Under the pieces are notes generated by a model. The model was not told the DNA's origin. It searched no databases and worked only from the letters and a program-made list of their open reading frames with translations. A stretch of DNA of 6,242 bases from Nitrospirota bacterium (GTDB lineage: Bacteria > Nitrospirota > Nitrospiria > Nitrospirales > UBA8639), in assembly GCA_003235785.1 (NCBI GenBank), contig QJYE01000407.1:1-6242 (forward strand), given 5' to 3'. A program made the position numbers and the translations under genes. This document shows positions 6,039-6,242 of the stretch, piece by piece. Every line of letters begins with the position of its first letter. Position 1 is the stretch's first letter.

Positions 6039-6242
6039 ATGACACACCCACCCAGCACACCAGGCGCATGGTCTCGATTACCACAAATGCTCAACCCAAG
6101 TTGTTGGGGAAGTATGTGGAGAATGTTCTTAACCTCTATCTTGATCAGCCTTTTAATGGCCGTGTTCGCAAACCTCTCATGGGCCACACCGGGTGAGCCT
6201 TCCCCTCATCAGGTGAAGACCTTAGAAATCCCCTTTCCTAAC
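6039..6242 (+). CDS. Exported or membrane-anchored protein of unknown function, N-terminal fragment (cut by right edge)
   Basis: Sixty-eight codons are visible and the frame is still open at the edge. The protein starts MTHPPSTPGAW. It has a long, mildly basic n-region to about residue 28, a hydrophobic core FLTSILISLLMAVFANL (30-46), and a plausible signal-peptidase site after SWA (47-49). The mature part would begin TPGEPSPHQVK and then TLEIPFPN. The n-region is longer than usual. An internal ATG at 6114 (residue 26) would give a standard signal peptide, but its upstream GGGGA is much weaker than the AGGAGG before 6039. No domain is visible in the mature part, so no function can be assigned. 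It is downstream of rmuC on the same strand but has its own promoter candidate. Confidence 0.7.
   Translation, partial: MTHPPSTPGAWSRLPQMLNPSCWGSMWRMFLTSILISLLMAVFANLSWATPGEPSPHQVKTLEIPFPN

Noticed and set aside
5909..6196. A 95-codon plus-strand frame
   Set aside because: It begins at a TTG without a ribosome binding site, runs through the inverted repeat, and shows no recognisable domain. The overlapping frame from 6039 has AGGAGG and a signal peptide.

Overview
The window reads as ordinary chromosomal DNA of a free-living, Gram-negative-type bacterium. It has a moderate, roughly balanced G+C content (by eye) and no sign of phage, IS, CRISPR, tRNA or rRNA. My best guess is Nitrospirota, Nitrospira-like. 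It rests on the pyruvate:ferredoxin oxidoreductase gamma and alpha genes, as used in the reductive TCA cycle, lying beside a cupredoxin/carboxypeptidase-regulatory protein, and on recalled similarity. No marker gene in the window proves it.

Layout. At the left edge, on the minus strand, the POR gamma subunit gene (106-678) is followed after 27 bases by the first 26 codons of the POR alpha subunit gene, which runs out of the window (1-78, GTG start). A 384-base divergent region follows. A plus-strand gene (1063-2034) then encodes an exported protein with an amicyanin-like type 1 copper loop and a carboxypeptidase-regulatory-like domain; it ends at a clear intrinsic terminator (2143-2173). Next, on the minus strand, is a compact FtsH membrane AAA+ zinc protease (2352-4172). 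Divergent from it is rmuC (4415-5836), a membrane-anchored PD-(D/E)xK-like protein. The right part holds a 202-base intergenic region with a long imperfect inverted repeat that ends in a T7 tract and encloses a sigma70-like promoter. It is followed by the start of a new signal-peptide gene (6039-6242, cut by the window edge) with a strong AGGAGG ribosome binding site.

How the genes relate. The genes sit in separate transcription units: a por operon, a monocistronic copper-protein gene, ftsH, rmuC, and the gene leaving on the right. Only gamma and alpha of POR are clearly co-transcribed. The rest look like independent central-metabolism, periplasmic electron-transfer or copper-handling, membrane quality-control and genome-maintenance functions.

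I found no convincing undescribed multi-gene system. The points most worth a second look are the short C-x2-H-x2-M copper loop fused to a carboxypeptidase-regulatory domain, the His/Met-rich tail of that protein, and the structured promoter/terminator region between rmuC and the last gene. Two genes that are easy to miss (the alpha-subunit start and the right-edge secreted protein) are annotated below.
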